From: an uncultured Pseudomonadota bacterium
GTDB taxonomy: Bacteria; Myxococcota_A; Bradymonadia; Bradymonadales; Bradymonadaceae
Length of the DNA: 64,000 nt
Assembly: GCA_913057905.1 (NCBI GenBank)
Contig: CAJXPB010000009.1
Coordinates: 1-64,000, forward strand
Direction: 5' to 3'
The position numbers and the translations under genes are program-made. Below the pieces are notes generated by a model. It was given only the letters and a program-made list of their open reading frames with translations. It was not told the origin of the DNA and searched no databases. Below, one piece after another: positions 63,201 through 64,000 of the stretch (positions are counted from its first letter, which is position 1; every line of letters starts with the position of its first letter).

Positions 63201-64000
63201 GAGGAACGGATCGACGAGCCCGTCGACGCGCTGGAGGCCTATCTCGATGCCATCGAGATCGAGCCGACCAGCCAGCATGACCTCGACGAGGCCGAACGGC
63301 TTGCCGGCGAACTCACCGGCTGGGACGTCTACATCGATTGGTTGGAGGGACTGCTCGACGATGCGGTCGACGGGCGTGTGGTCGTCGAGCTGAACCGGCG
63401 AATTGGGCGGGTGCTCGACCAGGAACTCGGCGAGCCGGCCGAGGCGGTTCGGTACTTCGAGCGAGCACTCGAGGCCGACCCCGAGCATCCCGAGGTCTTG
63501 AAGGCGCTCGACGAGCTGTACCGGGAGCTGGAGACCTGGGAGGAACTTCCGGAGCTGCTGCGAACGCGCATCCTGATTACCGACGATTCTCAGCAGGCAT
63601 TGGAGCTGCGTACGCGGCTCGGTCAGGTCTACCAGGATGCCCTGAAGCGTCCGGGTCAGGCGATCGACGTCTTCCAACAACTGCTCGAAGACCACCCCGA
63701 GCACGAGGTGGCCGTCGAGTCCCTGGAAGAGCTCTTTACGGAGGGCCATCAGATCGAGCGGATCGTCTCGATCCTGGAGCCCTGGTATCGGCAGCGGGAC
63801 CGGCACGAGAAGCTGGTCGATCTCTACGACCGGCGACTGCAGCGTCTCGAAGATCCCCATGAGCGGTTTGACCTGCTCGAGCAAGCAGCGGAACTGTCGG
63901 TGCAGCAGCTCGATGCGCCGCAGAAGGCCCTGGAGTACTACGGCGCGGCTCTTCGGGAACGGCCCGACGTGGAGAGCGTGGCCGAACGACTGCGCGACCT
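57282..64000 (+). CDS. Giant TPR-repeat protein, GltI/AgmK-like (3' end outside the window)
   Basis: An uninterrupted frame of at least 2239 codons that runs off the window. There is no signal peptide (MSQDMTYEESLEKLADHPQ), so it should be cytoplasmic. After about 220 residues of TPR-like helices comes a Glu/Ala/Pro-rich stretch (about 228-350). From there to the end it is built of helical repeats marked by W-x-x-L and LE-x-(D/S)P motifs; three successive units start at 59313, 59529 and 59745, that is, every 72 residues. M. xanthus GltI (AgmK) is a very large TPR protein of the gliding complex located in the gltD-J cluster, which fits. The long antisense frames inside are shadows. Start codon spacing is poor; 57294 is an alternative. 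Confidence 0.8.
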   Translation, partial: MSQDMTYEESLEKLADHPQDLSRYKRLEEDHVQDWEDHVWNLASHASEASDGAASARLYLEAGRAALERVGDPEWARQLLEEASGLVDDPSINREARLVQLAAHGDQQALFGFFRQALQASDNGTQQARLYLRMGGILERVLDDPAEAESAYGYARDLLEQAISEVPGAERKYALLCDLADIYRDDLRNGEAAVECYRAASDLWDGDELRRAERALEALTDESGDPDLEDGESAEPRDSDVEAGEEPAAEAAAEEESDVSEQVAEEPVSSVEELEAPPEVDQIDEPEAPELPEEAAAPEIPEEPEESTAEETSAPSEAIEEEETGAATDEPAGAAEAPEGADPALAQRAVESEDADEFLLWSTEAALLSWLRGREPAQDLVPLWEEAAQRELGRQLWERTHFLVADPDFWQTVLQLLDESADGHPGLRGRIALYDLGDAELGRQLAESIEDEGLQQGAEHLERARENWRRLQRDLEKEYREASKEEKARQVYGHLADVARGIGDPDREVDVLRRMDREVDDPAVSHRLMVGYRTTEKWPRYVDLVKEHAETFDEDYGDEKAVWLREAVRIYRDEMNHDMMVVNTYRDIREAKPGDLGALDALIDKFEEMNRSSELINALQEKAELVDDVDQKIELLSRVARLFLDKFRNQAEAIDAYESVLELDATHPEALDALQEMYEKRRDWKKLVDVKRREVETLEDPQARLEGLKDVAQLAADRLRKPDVATELWREVLEESPGDRQALDALEKLYDKARDWSALADVLEQKCERVDEPEIAMKLHRKLGKLCSDRLEDPERAMKAWKGALELDPDDRAAQKSLERLYVDHRQWDDLEAFYRQRDELRELVRMLETLSGTLEEESARLQVLVRAGRLWRGELEEPDRAKRNLEKALEIDEDDPEIAAELEPIYRADEDWKGLRRVLTVLLESSSDPEERRSYELELARLHRERLSDPEGAYRWYAEAFQSEPAGGELLDALAASAEAAGTYDDLADVWESALERDLAAELETEIRVRLGGLLFEELSDTEGALRQYDVLLDEDPHNQRALAGLESVYEAEGRWDELIEVYRTRLELTDSDSDRVEILHGMARLAERQKGDRDEAVQRLREALDLEPRNRDILAEMHRLYREMERFTDLIETIDREIDVLMSTARERAETAEPIEATAEEAVFGQGEAPEFEPDVQQSERRFQESDVEAILEMRREKGMVLKDQLDRHAEALDEFAEILNWRPGADEARVAVEGYLDDRDYGPRAAEILEPIYHLMGRWEDLVDVLDVRLTAAEGDEAEALLESKASVQLDALDRRDDAFRTYGRLLRREPGHQGAREQLESLADEGSRWRDLAELYEEVLDTADSELLQVDYGMALGDIWADRLEAPEEADRYYLDVLEAEPGHDEALDRLESVYRRTEAWQRLLDIYDRKLDGADPAALESLRFERGGLLDEKLDRPHEAIATLEDILEAEPGHPEALEARNELLERRGMWAELADALEDTLEVVDGEDALETTRRLAEVYDRELDRPGEAVDLYESILDQRPEDEHAISALESLMWESRGDRARVSRILEPIYRERSDWKDLVDALDVQIQSSEDGSDRLELLHRIASIEEQRRDRPDAAFSRYLEALEVEPGSDETLSELERLAEELGRWHQLQAALVERAEATSGPTTARRLFKRAADIRIEELEQPSEAIPVLQRVIGRVPEDLETARQLEELCRELEQWEDLVDILRHRAEIEEETEDTKELLYQAGIIYDDLLERPERAVDVYREVLEYDGADTRAIDQLEELYTRLERWTDLLDIYNRKLGLIDDPEARKDLLYAIGPIHEDQLDEPYEAIGIYRDILALDDDELSALERLADLYEQTEQWNELLETLQAQRELVSLPEERQHLEYRIGRLWERELGDIPRAVEVYRGILEEDSKHEGAREALSSMIERGVAEAEASEVLHPVLEQSGEWEQLVEVKRHLIEAAADPARKLELYREIATLYEERIDEPVDALEAYLDAIEIEPTSQHDLDEAERLAGELTGWDVYIDWLEGLLDDAVDGRVVVELNRRIGRVLDQELGEPAEAVRYFERALEADPEHPEVLKALDELYRELETWEELPELLRTRILITDDSQQALELRTRLGQVYQDALKRPGQAIDVFQQLLEDHPEHEVAVESLEELFTEGHQIERIVSILEPWYRQRDRHEKLVDLYDRRLQRLEDPHERFDLLEQAAELSVQQLDAPQKALEYYGAALRERPDVESVAERLRD

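Noticed and set aside
1-64000. tRNA genes, CRISPR arrays, insertion sequences or prophage
   Set aside because: I looked for tRNA T-loop motifs, regular short repeats, transposase motifs and phage genes between the coding regions and saw none.

Overview
The window looks like a chromosomal segment of a high-GC member of the Myxococcota / former Deltaproteobacteria. A Bradymonadales-like, probably marine lineage is my best guess. The reasons are proteins very rich in Asp/Glu, many TPR, FHA and lipoprotein genes, an XPB-type helicase, and above all a cluster in the gene order of the Myxococcus xanthus Glt gliding-transducer (focal adhesion) genes. The taxonomy is an inference; no 16S is present. 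Genes are tightly packed on both strands. No gene-free stretch exceeds about 300 bases, and I see no tRNA, CRISPR array, insertion sequence or prophage.

Layout. 1-129: the 3' end of a 5S rRNA and its terminator. 0.2-19.9 kb: mixed housekeeping and accessory genes: a DUF1835 protein, threonine ammonia-lyase, a dienoyl-CoA-reductase-like SDR, an FKBP isomerase, a large anchored extracytoplasmic protein, XPB helicase, a GFA protein, a phosphopantetheinyl transferase, a response regulator with a long tail, a PAS/HD-GYP protein, ValS, a SprT-like protease and a tetraheme lipoprotein. 19.9-26.1 kb, minus strand: an asnS / membrane protein / pilD / histidine kinase / panD / sigma-54 activator run. 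26.2-32.5 kb: diheme cytochrome, lysine 2,3-aminomutase, and a minus-strand run of FG-GAP lipoprotein, RlpA, gluconate-dehydrogenase-subunit-3-like protein and GMC oxidoreductase. 32.7-36.3 kb: a fadN-fadA beta-oxidation pair. 36.5-42.8 kb: bolA-grxD, then rpsP-khpA-rimM-trmD-rplS, a membrane protein resembling a degenerate SMC/YhaN ATPase, and rnhB.

44.6-64.0 kb is one long plus-strand block. It starts with a Cys-rich lipoprotein, then a GltC-like TPR protein, a GltD/AgmU-like 1142-residue TPR protein, a GltE/AglT-like TPR lipoprotein, a small exported protein in the gltF position, and GltG (FHA, transmembrane helix, AgmX/PglI TonB-like C-terminus). Four tandem small lipoproteins follow, each of which looks like a free-standing AgmX/PglI C-terminal domain. 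Two of them share a 127-bp direct repeat over ribosome binding site and signal peptide. A TPR lipoprotein and a giant (at least 2239 residues, open at the window edge) cytoplasmic TPR protein of the GltI/AgmK type complete the block. Together these would form an envelope-spanning complex: cytoplasmic TPR scaffold, inner-membrane GltG whose FHA end faces the cytoplasm, and periplasmic and outer-membrane TPR and TonB-like parts. The array of lipidated AgmX-domain proteins is the most unusual feature of the window.
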